Assembly: GCA_947179485.1 (NCBI GenBank)
Contig: OX359246.1
Location: 55,841,632 to 55,905,631 of the forward strand
DNA: 64,000 nucleotides
Direction: 5' to 3'
From: Allacma fusca
Taxonomy: Eukaryota; Arthropoda; Collembola; Symphypleona; Sminthuridae
The notes beneath the pieces were generated by a model. The model saw nothing but the letters and a program-made list of their open reading frames with translations, had not been told where the DNA came from and ran no database searches. Numbering within the stretch: position 1 is the stretch's first letter; each line of letters begins with the position of its first letter. Below are positions 46,597-58,035 of the stretch, piece by piece. The position numbers were made by a program, and so were the translations under genes.

Positions 46597-47091
46597 TAGT
46601 GGTCGGACCAATTCAATTCAGAATTGGAAATTTTCGATTCGACTCGATTCAATTCGATTCAGTAGTATTTCGATTCGATTTGCAGCAAAACCAAATCGAA
46701 TGATTCGATTTGGGTACTGAACTGAATCGAATCATATCATGTGAATTGCAATTCAAACAATTCATCAAAACCGCTTCGGCTGCGCACGGATACTTTTTTT
46801 CCGCATATTCAAAGTCCAAATAGTACGTATACCACAACGTTTGCTATTTTAGCGTAGCTTTTACTATACCCTTTATAATATGTATACGACACTCCAGTAA
46901 CATACGGAAAATTTTGTATTTTCCCACTTGAATCGTTCGATTTACGATTCAATTCGATTCACTGAGTGAATTGAATCGAATTGAATTGCTTTGGGGCAAA
47001 TTGAATCGAAAATCGGTTTTTCGATTCAATTCAAGCTTCAAATTGAATCAAATTGAAAAATTCGAATCAAATTGAATCCATCCGACCACTA
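46597..47091. mobile_element. non-autonomous hAT-type element, ATTCGATTCAATT word
   Basis: The ends TAGTGGTCGGA and TCCGACCACTA are inverted. A perfect 8-bp duplication GTCTCGGA lies at 46589-46596 and 47092-47099. Both outer thirds iterate AATTCGATT and ATTGAATCGAA, and the centre (46750-46900) is unique. No coding sequence remains. Confidence 0.9.
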
Positions 47092-47099
47092 GTCTCGGA

Positions 47100-50000
47100 T
47101 AAGCTGTTGCTTCTATAGGTTAAACTTATTAATTACAGCAATAAATACACATTTAGGTCTTGACAATGACTGAAACGGTGGGTCATTTCAGTAATTAGAT
47201 AGTGTAGGCGAAGGAGTTGAAGGAAACTGAGGGAGACAACGAGGTTTAAGAGCAGAGTTTAAATGAGTGACCAATCCGTCAATGATATTAAGAAAACAGG
47301 GTTTTATTCCCTTGCTTTCTCCAGAATGATAATGCGTCGCTGGTCAATGCTAACCAGTAGGAGGACACTTTCTTTATTTCATATGGCAGTCAGTAATGCT
47401 GATTGTGAGTTCGCTGTGGAACGCAGACTGAAAATACGAACCTGAGAGCTCACATGCCAAGCAAGTTTCACCTGCTGCTTGCAAATAGTTTACCTCCTTA
47501 GGAAACTGCAGAAGTGGCTTTTGGGTGGAGTACAACATCCTGTCAGCTCAGGCGTCGTCTTCCTTCCTCAAAAATAACGTGTTTACGCACCGCACCATCC
47601 CATGCTCCTCTGAACACTATTTAAATCAGTGATGAGCACGTTCCACGCTCCACACAAAAACGTACTATTCCCAAATCGACAACAATCGGGAAAGTATAAA
47701 AATAATGTCAAACGATTCGAATAAAGACCGGAAATTGGGCTAGGTAAAAAGTAGGTTGTGTGAAAATGGATAACAACATTTTACAAATCGTGCACCTTTG
47801 AATGAACATGTTTATCCATTTGCAATTATTATTACTTTAGAGCATGCTCCTTTTATAAAGTTCATTTCTGGGGAAATTTTGTAAACAAGTAAAATAATTA
47901 AGTCATTTCGTTGGCTTTCAAACGATATAACGAATTTGGTGGAAATCATCTATTTGTGTTTGTTAACGTAATTTTAATCTAAATAAACACCACACCCTGA
48001 CTAACACCCCTTGAAATATAGATCTTCAGAAAATTTATAGTAAGGTTGGCAGCAATTGAACAGATTTGAAAAAAGGCTTTTGTACAGACCATACATTTGC
48101 AAAAAAGGACTGAGCAAGAAAACAATAAGACAGACAATAAGTGTTAGGTAAAAATAAATGGATTAAATGTCCCCTGGAAAAAAACCCTCCCGATTACTTC
48201 CGTCTAACATTCCTTTAATAGCATGTGGAAGAAACACAAGTTCAAAACAACTTGCCATCAAGTAAGTTAAGTTATACAAACAAGTTGGCAGGTGAACACG
48301 ATTAGTTTAATTGTGGGTTTAATTGTCCCTTTGATTTTACTTTCGCCCACGAAATAAATTTACTTCAAATGAAGTAGATTTGTAAGAAAGGTGATATTGA
48401 CATTACAGAAATTGGATCAGAGCAAGCTGCACGGGATGACCAGCTGTTGCTCGCCTAATATTTTATTGAATCTAATTTTTAATGGCAACTAACTCTGCCA
48501 ACTGTTTTGCTATCTATTGTTCTGCTATTGGACTTACAATATTCATACATAAGTACATGATAGGTTAGTATTCCCACAACCAGCCAAATTGGCATGCATC
48601 AATTGCTAAATAAAATTTTTTTAGTAAACAATTGATTAATTCCTCGTTATAATTAGGCTGAATCAAAAGAATTATTATACCATGCAGGGATGCAGTGCTT
48701 ATAAATTGTACTCCAGATTATATTAGAAGCACCTAATGGTACCAAACAAGATGACAAGTGGGCTGTAGTGTACACTACAAGGCGCCTGTTTCTCTAACTG
48801 GTGTTGGTGCTAGGTTGCATAAATAGTCAACTCGAAGGAAATCTGAAAAATGCCTAATTAACTTATTTATTATTATTCATTATTATTTATTAAAATAAAG
48901 ACAAAAATAAACAGAAGTATTATCCTTATAAATTACCCGCCTAGGCATGTCTATTAAAATTTCGCGCTCTACTCTTACCTTAGGCATACCTTAAGTCTCC
49001 ACGACTTGGCTTGATTACTGAGATATTTATAGCATCCACACTCATACTCACGCTACCATCTATCCAAGTAATTGCCCCTGTGAAGCACAGGGCTGCTACT
49101 AGTTTGTTTAATATTAAATTACTGCTTCCAGTTTGTGTTAGGTCGGTGGCAAGAGAAGATTGTTCTATGGCGCGCATATGAGCACGAGGAAAGGACCAAT
49201 GAAGTTAATGTGAAAGGATCCCGTTTCTCTGTTTAGGCTTCCGTTTCTATGCCTCTGCTTCCACCCCAGTTCAATTCACAGGCATCATTCCACCGTACGT
49301 ACTGTGTACTACCTAAACCATAAGGTTCTCTAACTTACAGAAAGTGGTGTGAAATACTTTGAAATATTGTATTTAAAATGGTAAATGAAGTACATTTGGT
49401 ATTTATAAATATTTTAAATGTAAAAACACTAATTTAAAACATTGTAAGACCAGTTTTGAAACTCTTTTGGCGGGATTGAAGAATCTACTTACTAAAACAA
49501 TTCGTAAAATTCAATGTATCTGAGAACCATAAAGTTAGCTAAATTAGTAGCAACTATAAATACATTACCTAGGATTATTTGTTTAGAGGAAAAATATACT
49601 GTACCTAGGTCCATGTTATTTACTATGATTATAAATTTTTAATTTACGTTTTACCCCCTCACTTTATTCAGACGATCCCGCACCAGTGGTGAGAAGGAGA
49701 GGTAGTCATAGAAAAGTTGTGTTGAGCTCGTCGTAGTCGAGAGGTATACGGTGGACTGCAGCAATGCTAGAGCTTGGTCTACGAGATCCTCGCCTGCAGC
49801 AGTCCGCTATGTAGGCAGCCTGCCATATTAATAGAGCCAGTAGAAGGAAGCCGTGTATGCCCTTCGTACGTATACTTTGCAAGCAATCCAAGCCTTTTGG
49901 AATAACGCAAAGCTTCAAGCCAGCCTCAGTGGAGCTGAGAGTTGGAAAGAGTGGAAAACAACGCAGTGGGAAAAATTGAATATTTTTTGTGGGCAATATA

Positions 50001-50440
50001 GAGGGGACTGACAGGAGAAGGCCTGTGAGGAGCTTAGTTTCCTTTTAGTCCATGTGTAAAAACATAGTCTATGGCATTGCATCGCTATGTATACGATAGA
50101 ACTCTTGCTCTTTTCACCACTGCATAGCACGGTTTTGCTCTATGCTTCACTTTACAATACGGTGACATGATAATTTCACATAAAATCAAATAACTTGCGG
50201 AGTAATAAGTGCGGTTTTAAAAAATTAACCCACGATTCTATTTAAATTGCTCGTACAAGTGAAAATCAAGGATTGATATCTCTGGAATCCAGCAGTTATG
50301 AACGAAAAAACGCATGTCGGGGGAGAAGCTAGGGGTTTACAATATGGCTCCAAAACCTTACTAAAACTTTCAAAAGCTGGAGCAACTTTTAAAGAATCGT
50401 TGGTTTTCTTTCAAAAACAATGTACTGTTCTTTTCAGACA
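47100..50440. other. gene-poor stretch
   Basis: A short frame near 47395-47440 (SNADCEF) faintly recalls the end of hAT-like transposases but is too short to call. Frames 48980-49177, 49706-49996 and 49915-50130 lack domain signals. No RNA genes or clear elements were recognised. Confidence 0.35.
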
Positions 50441-50640
50441 TGGAAAACGTTATCGGATGTTATTAAAAAACGTTATTAACCGAAAATTCGATCTACCGGT
50501 TTTTGCTAACCAAAACGGAAATCGATACATAAAAATTCAGTTAAACGGAAACAAACGATAAACTGGTTTAAATAAAAACGGAAACGATAACAGAAACGGA
50601 AAAAATACGGTTATTTTCCAGTTTTCAGGAAACTGCAAAA
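50440..50640. repeat. word-repeat stretch (ACGGAAACGATAAC)
   Basis: Variants of AAAACGTTATTAACCG, AAACGGAAACGATAA and ACCGGTTTTTGC follow one another. It resembles the outer part of the word-iterated elements, but borders and target duplication were not found. Confidence 0.4.
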
Positions 50641-50829
50641 TTGAAGTTTGCGGTTACATGATTTAAGTCTATTAAAATCCCGTATAAGCACTATTTATCA
50701 TTTCATGGTACCCAATATATGTTCCACTATAGCGAGTCCCTTATAAACACTTTCCTTAAGCATTGCATTATTGGGAGATCTGGCGGGGACGGACAAACTC
50801 GTTCCATATAGCAAATTTTCACTTATAAA

Positions 50830-50858
50830 GCCATCCCTTATAACGAGAGTTAACTGTA
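50830..50858. repeat. possible pogo/Tigger-like transposon end
   Basis: Read on the minus strand, TA then CAGTTAACTCTCGTTATAAG resembles the ends of pogo-type Tc1/mariner elements. The opposite end was not found, although GCGAGTCCCTTATAA at about 50742 is similar. Confidence 0.35.
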
Positions 50859-51619
50859 ATTGGAAATACAAAACTTTTGAAGTATTTCAGAGAGTTCTAC
50901 GTGAGAGCAAAATAAAACGTAGCAAGAGCTGGGAACACGAGCTGGAAGATAAGCTAAAGGAAAATGTAGAAGAATTGAAAACAACACAAAAAATGCAAAA
51001 CGAAAAACACCTCGTTACTGAACATGAGACCAACAACTCTCCCCAAACTACAGATGACCCGCCTGGGATTTATAAAACGAATCAACCTGGACAAACAACC
51101 CCGGAAACAAATATTTCAAGAACCAAGATCAAAAATAAGAATTTGGACGAATCCCTAGCCGCAGAACCAACTAAAAATAATGATGAAGTCGCCCAGCAAA
51201 ATATTGAGACAATACAATCAGGAACTGTTACAGTGGGATTTGAACAACCCACAAAGGCAAATTCTCCTAACAAGTCTCCAGAAATAAACACATCTGGAAC
51301 AACGAACAGGGAAAATGATGAGTTAACAAAAAGTAAATTATTTGAGCAGGTAAACAACCAGAAAGAAACCACATACATGCAAGAGGATACTACAAAAACG
51401 CAAGAACAGTCGCTTGCCAAGAACAGCGAAATAAGTAGACAATCTGGTGTTAACAATAACATCCCAAAAACCTCCGAACAGCAAGAGTTAAACCAGACAA
51501 TTCACAACCCTACTACAACTAATTCAATCCGAGCTCCGTCATACACTCGAAACAGGCATCGGATAACACAACTGGACCCGATGTTTTGCAACAGTAATAC
51601 CAAAAAGATTCTACTGGAA

Positions 51620-52603
51620 TAGGGCTCCTCACAACTTCAAGTAGTAGTTGCAACTTACAATTTCAATTACAACTTCAAGTCAACTTCAATTTATTAAAAA
51701 AATTAAATTGTAAATTGAAGTCAACTTCAATTTGAAACAAAATATTAGTTGAACATTCAAGTTCAACTTCAATTCAACTTACAAATAAAGCTTTTCATTT
51801 GAGAAGCATAGTCAATTCAACTTCAAGTTGCTGAAATACAAATAATTGACAGTTGAAGTTGATCAATTGACAATTTATGTACGAATTAAACACGCGTGTT
51901 GTAAAAAGCTTTGCAGTAAATTGCGGGAATCCACTGGTAGTTTTAATGAACAAAAGATACTGGTCCACACTGCTGGCAACGCAGAGCTGAAATCTATTTC
52001 ATGTACAATCTATATTGCGTTAAAATAATGCTTAAGTTTAATCAACGTCATTCGTTTTGAGCGAAGAAAGGGAGAAAATCATTGATTAAATTGTTAGTGG
52101 AGACTCAAAAGATGGTTTAAGCAGTCACCTAAAAACAAAAACGAAATCCTCTGACAAACAATCATTAGGTCAGCGACGGAGTCTATTTGTTATTTACGGT
52201 ATTTATTTTTGGCTGAAATTTGAAAACCATTTTTTGGAGTTTTGAAGCAAAAACCATTTGCCGTGTTTAAAACGCTTCTCGGCGAAACTTAGTTTTACCC
52301 ATTATACTTTTTTATTTTGATATTTGGTAGTATTATTTAATAGTACATTAAATTGTTCAACTCAATTTAAATCAACTTCAAGTCAATTTCAATTCAACTT
52401 CAATTTGTACATACATTACAACTTGAAATTGCCAACTTCAAATAATGAAGCTATAAGTTGGTTTCCGGTAATTGACTTTCAATTCAAAAATTGATTTGCA
52501 ATTGGTCAAATACAACTACGAGGCCAAAATTGAGTTGAAAATTCAACTTCAAGTACAACTTCGAGTTCAAATAACGTGATAACTTGAGTTGTGAGGAGCC
52601 CTA
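51620..52603. mobile_element. hAT-type element, AACTTCAATTCAACTT word
   Basis: The ends TAGGGCTCCTCACAACTT and AGTTGTGAGGAGCCCTA are inverted and the same as those of the element at 26658. The flanks TACTGGAA (51612-51619) and TAGTGGAA (52604-52611) form an 8-bp duplication with one mismatch. The outer parts iterate AACTTCAA on both strands. The middle (51880-52310) is unique and encodes nothing I recognise. Confidence 0.88.
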
Positions 52604-53518
52604 TAGTGGAACAATTCGTAACGCTCGAAGCACTGGCAATGTGATTAACGATTTTGATTGCAAAGAGGTTGATGTTGGAATTTACTTAGATAGTTCCTAA
52701 CTTCTTGTTGGAGCGTACTTTTCAAACGGAGAGTTCAAATTGTTGATTCCGAGTGATAATTATTTACTTTATATGACAAACAAACGATTAGAATTAAAGT
52801 CGACCACATCAAGACAAGATAAAATCATCGAGATATTTCAGGGGCTTTTTAAAAATAGTCAATTTGAAGACAAGGAGGATAGTAACACTTTATTCACTCC
52901 GGGTGAAATTGTTCCTGCTTTACTCGCTGCTGTTGATACGAAGCTGAAAGAATCAAAATATAACAAACACCGTGCTAAGCATTTTGCTCTTACTGCGCTG
53001 AAAGATGTTGACGAAACACAGCAGGAAATTATTACAAAAGCTGGGCGTGGTCATAATTGGGAGTTTAGATACATTCCGTATCAAAAGTGCTACCGTTATA
53101 GATCATTATTACCACCTTCAAAAGACTTTACCCAGTAATGAGGAGAGAAACATTGTGGCAAGAGTTCAAAATAACTACTTTGAAGCTTGTAAGGTTACAG
53201 TATTTACAAACCGAGTTACCAGAGAAGTCTGAAATTATTCCGGCTTGCAACTGATATAAACAAGATGGTAGCTCAGGCATTCCAGTAGAAGTGCAAAAAT
53301 TAGCTGAAAAACTACAGCTGTCACCTTTAGGAGGCCAAAGGCTTTACATTCTGGAAGTAGGAAACTTGTCAAAACCAAGAAGCCGCAAAAATGAATACGA
53401 ACTTGAAGATGTCAGCGTGCGAGATGTTGATGATTTCCGGTTAATGGGGCTCCTTGGAGTTTCATTTCTGGCCACCAAGGAAAACCAAGAATTCCAAGTA
53501 TACGATCGTAAAAAGTAA

Positions 53519-54164
53519 TTCGAATAGTTCCAGGTGGTAGACAATATTCATTGCAGTAGCTTGGTTTATTGTGAGTAAGTGCTAAATTAATCAATACTAA
53601 ATATCATTCAATCGCCAAATTGTATTAAATATTATTTTTGTTGATTCTTCTGCAATTAATAATTCCAAATGAATATTTCACGGAAGCAGGGTGCCCAGAT
53701 TATTCAATTCTCAAATCAAGACTCTTAACTGAGTTTTAAAAATTCACCCGTTCGAATCCCAAAGTTTACACTACAATTATAAACACAATAAGATAATGCT
53801 TTTTAACGTGTGTACCAGCCGACTATGTTTTTTGTTAGATCTACAAGACGACGTTTTCCCTTGTTTCTTCGCGATCTTCATAAAAATCTAACGTTCTAAA
53901 AACCTAAAGTTTTCACTCTAAGGGTCAAAGTATCTTAAAACAAATGGGAAACACGTCACTGTATTTTATTGCTTAAATCTGATAATGTAGAAAGTTAGCA
54001 TTCTTGAGATGTTATTTCATTTATCAAATCTTCGACTGAAAATGGACCTAGAACATTTTGAACTAAAGCGGCAACTTTGTCTTAAAGTCAATGAAGCAGC
54101 TACTTTTGAATCTTTTGAAACATTTTTCCATTAAACGAAAAAGAAATTTTAAACTTCTGAAAGA
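53519..54164. other. intergenic, no gene recognised
   Basis: GTTCGAATCCC near 53752 resembles a tRNA T-loop, but no cloverleaf can be built around it. Confidence 0.4.
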
Positions 54165-54413
54165 TTAAGGATGCTTTACTCCATAATATGCCAGGGCTAA
54201 TTCGGCAGTTGCGGGTTTGCCACCACTTTGGTCTAAATGATTGAAACAGACAAATTCACTTAGTGTGGTCGAGGTATGCTTTTTTAAATTAGGGGTCGCA
54301 CCCTTTGCACAATTTGTATCAAATCTACAAATGTTGCACCAAAAGCATTTGTCTCCTTTGGTGGTACACCTCCTTTTCTCACTGCAACGGTAAAGGCAAC
54401 TATTCTTTGGCAA
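54165..54413 (-). pseudogene. BED-like zinc-finger fragment, probably from a hAT transposase
   Basis: The 82-codon frame contains CFWCNICRFDTNCAKGATPNLKKHTST, with CxxC and a later LKKH as in the BED fingers that start hAT transposases. AELALAYYGVKHP follows, as in several hAT-related proteins. No transposase core follows. It is probably a remnant. Confidence 0.4.
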
Positions 54414-54586
54414 TCCGAATATTTAATGAAGACAGTTTTTACCGATATTATCAATCAAAAAAGAAAACTTCCAATTCAACGTTTATTACGGTCACACGTA
54501 CCTACGTTAGATAGCATAAACTATTATTAATATCCAAGGAGAAAGAATTATTAATGCAGGCGGTAAGAAAAAGTGCAAAAAGGAAT

Positions 54587-54704
54587 GCCAACAACACCCG
54601 GGGTTCCCAAGCGGTCACCCATCCAAGTACTAACCGGGCCCAACGTTGCTTAACTTCAGTGAACGGACGAGAACTGGTGCTTTCAACGTGGTATGGCCGT
54701 TGGC
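54587..54704 (-). rRNA. 5S ribosomal RNA
   Basis: On the minus strand 118 bases start GCCAACGGCCATACCACG and end GTGTTGTTGGC, and the ends pair as helix I. The internal promoter is present: the A-box region GTTAAGCAACGTTGGGC and the C-box GATGGGTGACCGCTTGGGAA. Transcription by RNA polymerase III would stop at TTTTT eight bases downstream, with a second T-run soon after. It looks functional. Only one copy is in the window, not a tandem array. Open frames over it are shadows. Confidence 0.95.
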
Positions 54705-55422
54705 ATACGGTGTTGCAAATCTTCATGCATTTGTTTTACTGCATCTAGTTGAATTAGCTGTTATTGGTACTTGCAAGTGAACGCTGCAGAACTGTTCAGT
54801 ACAACTGCAGTTTTGAACAGCACGAAACAGCATTTAGATTTATATGTATTGTTTATATTAGTATTATGAATCATAATTTATGATGCCATATCGCTTTGCC
54901 CCAAAATGCAACAAAATGATATTTTTGTAAGCTATACTGCGAAATCAGGACTAAATTCAGGCTCATCAGGTCATCAGGTGACCCTGGGTCAAATCAGGAC
55001 TTCTGGGCACCCTGCACGGAAGCTGTTATATGAGTTTATTTCACAGACTATACGAATAAATACAAATACTTTAATCTTCAACTTAATTGTGTCCAGAGCA
55101 CGGTGTTTTATTCTGCTTTATGTAAATATGCTTTGTTGGCAAATGGAGCATCCTATCGTAGCGTGTATATGTAATTACATATATAATTACGTATATGATT
55201 GTCAAACAGCATACCCCATTCACTCTACAGTATTTCTTAATCATGTAAGATTTTTGTATATTTCTGCATCAGCCCGCGCATGTAATTACAAATTTTACAC
55301 AACATGCGAAAGGTGGTGGCCATCAGTCATGTTTGGTGGTTTCCTAAAAAGTTGAACGAAAGTTTATGTAGGTATTTTTTTACATGTCCATTTAAAGTAA
55401 TCTAAAGTTTTGCGTTTACCGT
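54705..55422. other. intergenic, no gene recognised
   Basis: The frame 54906-55355 (149 aa) has no domain signal and unusual composition. A run of TCAGGTCATCAGGTGACC-like words at 54961-55010 is the only local repeat. Confidence 0.35.
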
Positions 55423-56189
55423 TTACAGAAAAGAAGTTACTTGCTCATGGGTAAGTCGACCCTTGGATTCATCCACAGTGATTTCATCTATTTTGTCGGA
55501 CGATTCGTAGGATGCAGTAACAGTGAGGATGCCCTCCTCGTTCACAGACATGGTAATTTTGATATGCTCACCCTTCTTGCAAGACGCAGGCAAATTTTTA
55601 GTTTTGAAACTACCCAAGAAATGGTTTTCATGGGCGGCTGGGTTCTCTCCTTCGTATATAGATATTACAGTTTGATGACCTTCATTGGCAGTGACAAACA
55701 TCTGGGACACTGTACAGGGTACAAGGGTGTTCTTGTTGATGATAATATTCAAATACTTTTCTTTCGTCCCCTTTTTATAGGCTTCGATACCAATTGGTAG
55801 TGGGATAACGTCCTGAATAGTAATATTCATGGATTGATTTGACTTTGCAAGACTTTCCTCCGTATACGTCATAAGAGCTGCTTGGACGGCAGCCCCGTAA
55901 GCCACTGCTTCATCCTGATTGATTCTTTTATTGAGTTTCTTGCCATCAAAGTAGGCGGATATCATTTCTTGAAGTTTTGGAATTCTAGAGGATCCCCCAG
56001 CAAGGATAATTTCATCCACAGAAGATTTTTGTAAGCCCGAGTCTTGTAAAACTTGATCCATGATGCTAATACATTTCTTAAAATGATGTTCATTCAAGGA
56101 ACTGAAAGTTTCTCGAGAGATTTTGATACAGAGGTCTACGTCACCCCAAGCTGCATCCAAAGAGGCAACTGTTCTTTTTGCAGCTGTTA

Positions 56190-57421
56190 AGCTTAGTTCA
56201 CATGCATGCGATTGTACATGCGATTTGCTGTTAACGCGCGTTCATTTTGTTTCAATCATGTGAACGTAACTGCGTTGCATTCATGCGATTCCTGCATGCG
56301 TCGATGACCATGCGTTTATACGTGCGATTTCAAAGTTGGAAAAATTGAACTTCAACGCGCGTCGGATAACTTTTATCATCAATTTTGTTAGAATTAATAA
56401 GCGTGTAAGTAAAAAGTTGTGGACAAATTCTCTGAAAAAAGCAAAGTTTAGAAAGAATGAAATTAAATATTTGGAGAAAAACAAAAGAAGGACTCGTTTT
56501 CCTAGCTTAAATTAACCAAAATAAAATTGTCATTTGACGACGCTCAACGGGGTAAATAGCTTTTCGAATTTGATCATTCATTTGCCAGTGGTCGGATTTT
56601 TGTAAATCTCCCTGCTGAATATTATCTCCCTGCTAGTAGGTCCTCAACGATTTCAAAAATCCCTGCTGAAAAAAAGGTCAACGATTTTCAAAATCCCTGT
56701 TGACAAAAAAAAGTCCCTTACAAGACGTGAAATCCCTGCCAAATTAGGCCAATCAAGCCAAAAATCCCTGTTTGCTTAACAAATTTACAAATTTCCCTGA
56801 AATACGTCAACAAATTTGAAAATCCCTGCCAAAAAAGGTCAACGTTTTTAAAAATCCCCGTTCGTAAAAATAAATCCCTTCCCTTTGAGATTTTCCCTGC
56901 CAGAAATATTTTTTCCCTGGGAAGAATCTTCCCATCTTCCTACAAAATTTTTTGCCAAGAATGGAACCAAGATTTCGTATTAGAACAAATATAAACTATT
57001 TAATATTAAGTGCCTTAGGAGTACAGGAAAACTCACAGCCAAGAGGAGTCTCCTCTAGATTTTTGCTTCCTGCGAAAAATGGTCGAATACAATACATCCT
57101 TTCCTTTTTAACGTTTTTGTCCTCTTGGTATAAATACATTACTACCTACGTAATTATCTTTCAATTCTTTGAGCCCTCTCTTCCGATGGCACAATTATTT
57201 GCAACCATGTTATCTTTTAACAGAAAAAGTGTTCCATTGATTGAGTGAAAGTTTTTGTTGGAAAGTAAAGACTGAATAACGCAAGCAATATTCGTGGCTA
57301 TATGTGAATGGTCCCGCGATGCGATTTGCACAGCAAATCGCATCGCGGGAATTTCCATTAATCGCATGTAGTAAACGTATCGCAAAGCTTGACGCAAACG
57401 CATGTAATTGTGAACTAACCT
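56190..57421. mobile_element. Harbinger-like DNA transposon in the Hsp70 copy, TAA target duplication
   Basis: The ends AGCTTAGTTCACA (56190) and TGTGAACTAACCT (ending 57421) are inverted with one mismatch. TTA flanks both sides (56187-56189 and 57422-57424), i.e. TAA on the coding strand. Taking out the element with one copy of TAA joins the Hsp70 frame as AAKNSLTAAKRTV-type sequence with no gap, which proves both borders. Subterminal regions are rich in GCATGCGAT and CGCATG words and contain a perfect palindrome (57314-57352, 18-bp arms). TWA duplications are typical of PIF/Harbinger, but no transposase is present. Confidence 0.85.
56577..56940. repeat. nested word-repeat insertion (AAATCCCTG word)
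   Basis: It starts with CAGTGGTCGGATTTTTGT, the same start as at 13597, and iterates AAATCCCTGCTGAAAAAAGG and GGTCAACGATTTTC variants. It lies within the Harbinger-like element and so came later. The right border is unclear. Confidence 0.6.
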
Positions 57422-58035
57422 TTAGACTGTTTTTTGCTTCCTCGCATACATTTTTTAGACGCTTTAGATTTCTTGCCGTTTTTATTTTTAACTCCGAATT
57501 TAATGAATGCTTACCAGAAGCTAAGTTAATTGAGTGTGTCCTTTCAAACTCTTGGATACAATAGTCTGCCAATGAATTATCGAAATCCTCCCCACCGAGA
57601 TGGGTGTCCCCACCAGCAGCTTTGATGGCAATGTGTTGGCCTTCTATCGTCAACACCGCGATATCCAGAGTTCCTCCACCCAAATCAAATATAAGAACAT
57701 TCTTACAATTAGCAATGGCTTTCTCTTGATGACAATACGCAATGGCTGAAGCAGTAGGTTCATTCAATATTCGCAGGGCTTCCAATCCGGCAATAGTCCC
57801 TGCATCTTTCGTTGCCTGCCGTTACCCATCATTGAAATAAGCTGGAACTGTAATGACTGCTCGAGTTACAGCATGACGTAAATAATCTTCTGCTATTTTT
57901 TTCATATGAGCCAAAACTTTCGCTGATACTTGTTCAGGATGATACGATTTCCCCGTAAGAACTAACTTCGGTACATTGTCTTCTCCTATAACTTTAAAAG
58001 GCCAGAGTTTAATATCGTTTTGAAGGAGGGGGTCT

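Larger units (their letters stand above)
50771..53518 (+). pseudogene. unrecognised gene, interrupted by a hAT element
   Basis: An open frame from 50771 to 51622 (283 aa) stops two bases inside a hAT element. Its first 30 or so codons are transposon-end sequence, and true coding probably begins after the splice acceptor at about 50891 (TATTTCAG|AGAG). The protein is polar and low-complexity, rich in N, T, Q, E and K (for example KENVEELKTTQKM), likely disordered. Beyond the element, frames 52740-53138 and 53291-53518 code for more globular sequence (FTPGEIVPALLAAVD, GRGHNWEFRYIP, VSVRDVDDFRLMGLLGVSF) that could be the rest of the same gene. The frame is not continuous there. No family was recognised. 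Confidence 0.45.
55423..58035 (-). pseudogene. Hsp70 pseudogene (cytosolic type), interrupted by a transposon
   Basis: ATP-dependent chaperone family. The minus strand from about 58035 codes for a stretch equivalent to about residue 80 onward ([24 protein letters not shown]). The hallmark [14 protein letters not shown] and [11 protein letters not shown] follow, then after an insertion RETFSSLNEHHFKKC, IILAGGSSRIPKLQ, NQDEAVAYGAAVQAA and the substrate-binding domain. It ends at a stop right after GRLTHEQVTSFL, where the lid should follow. Missing are the first 80 or so residues and the C-terminal lid. A TAA stop replaces the usual codon after FNDG (normally [13 protein letters not shown]). A 1232-bp element lies at 56190-57421. 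There are no introns, as usual for inducible Hsp70. The copy is not functional. Confidence 0.9.

Noticed and set aside
51082-51462. 126-aa minus-strand frame rich in L, V, S and C
   Set aside because: Shadow of the polar plus-strand protein in the same stretch.
53690-53765. tRNA-like T-loop GTTCGAATCCC
   Set aside because: No acceptor, D or anticodon stems can be placed in the right spacing.
55441-55800. 119-aa plus-strand frame
   Set aside because: Complement of the Hsp70 substrate-binding domain.
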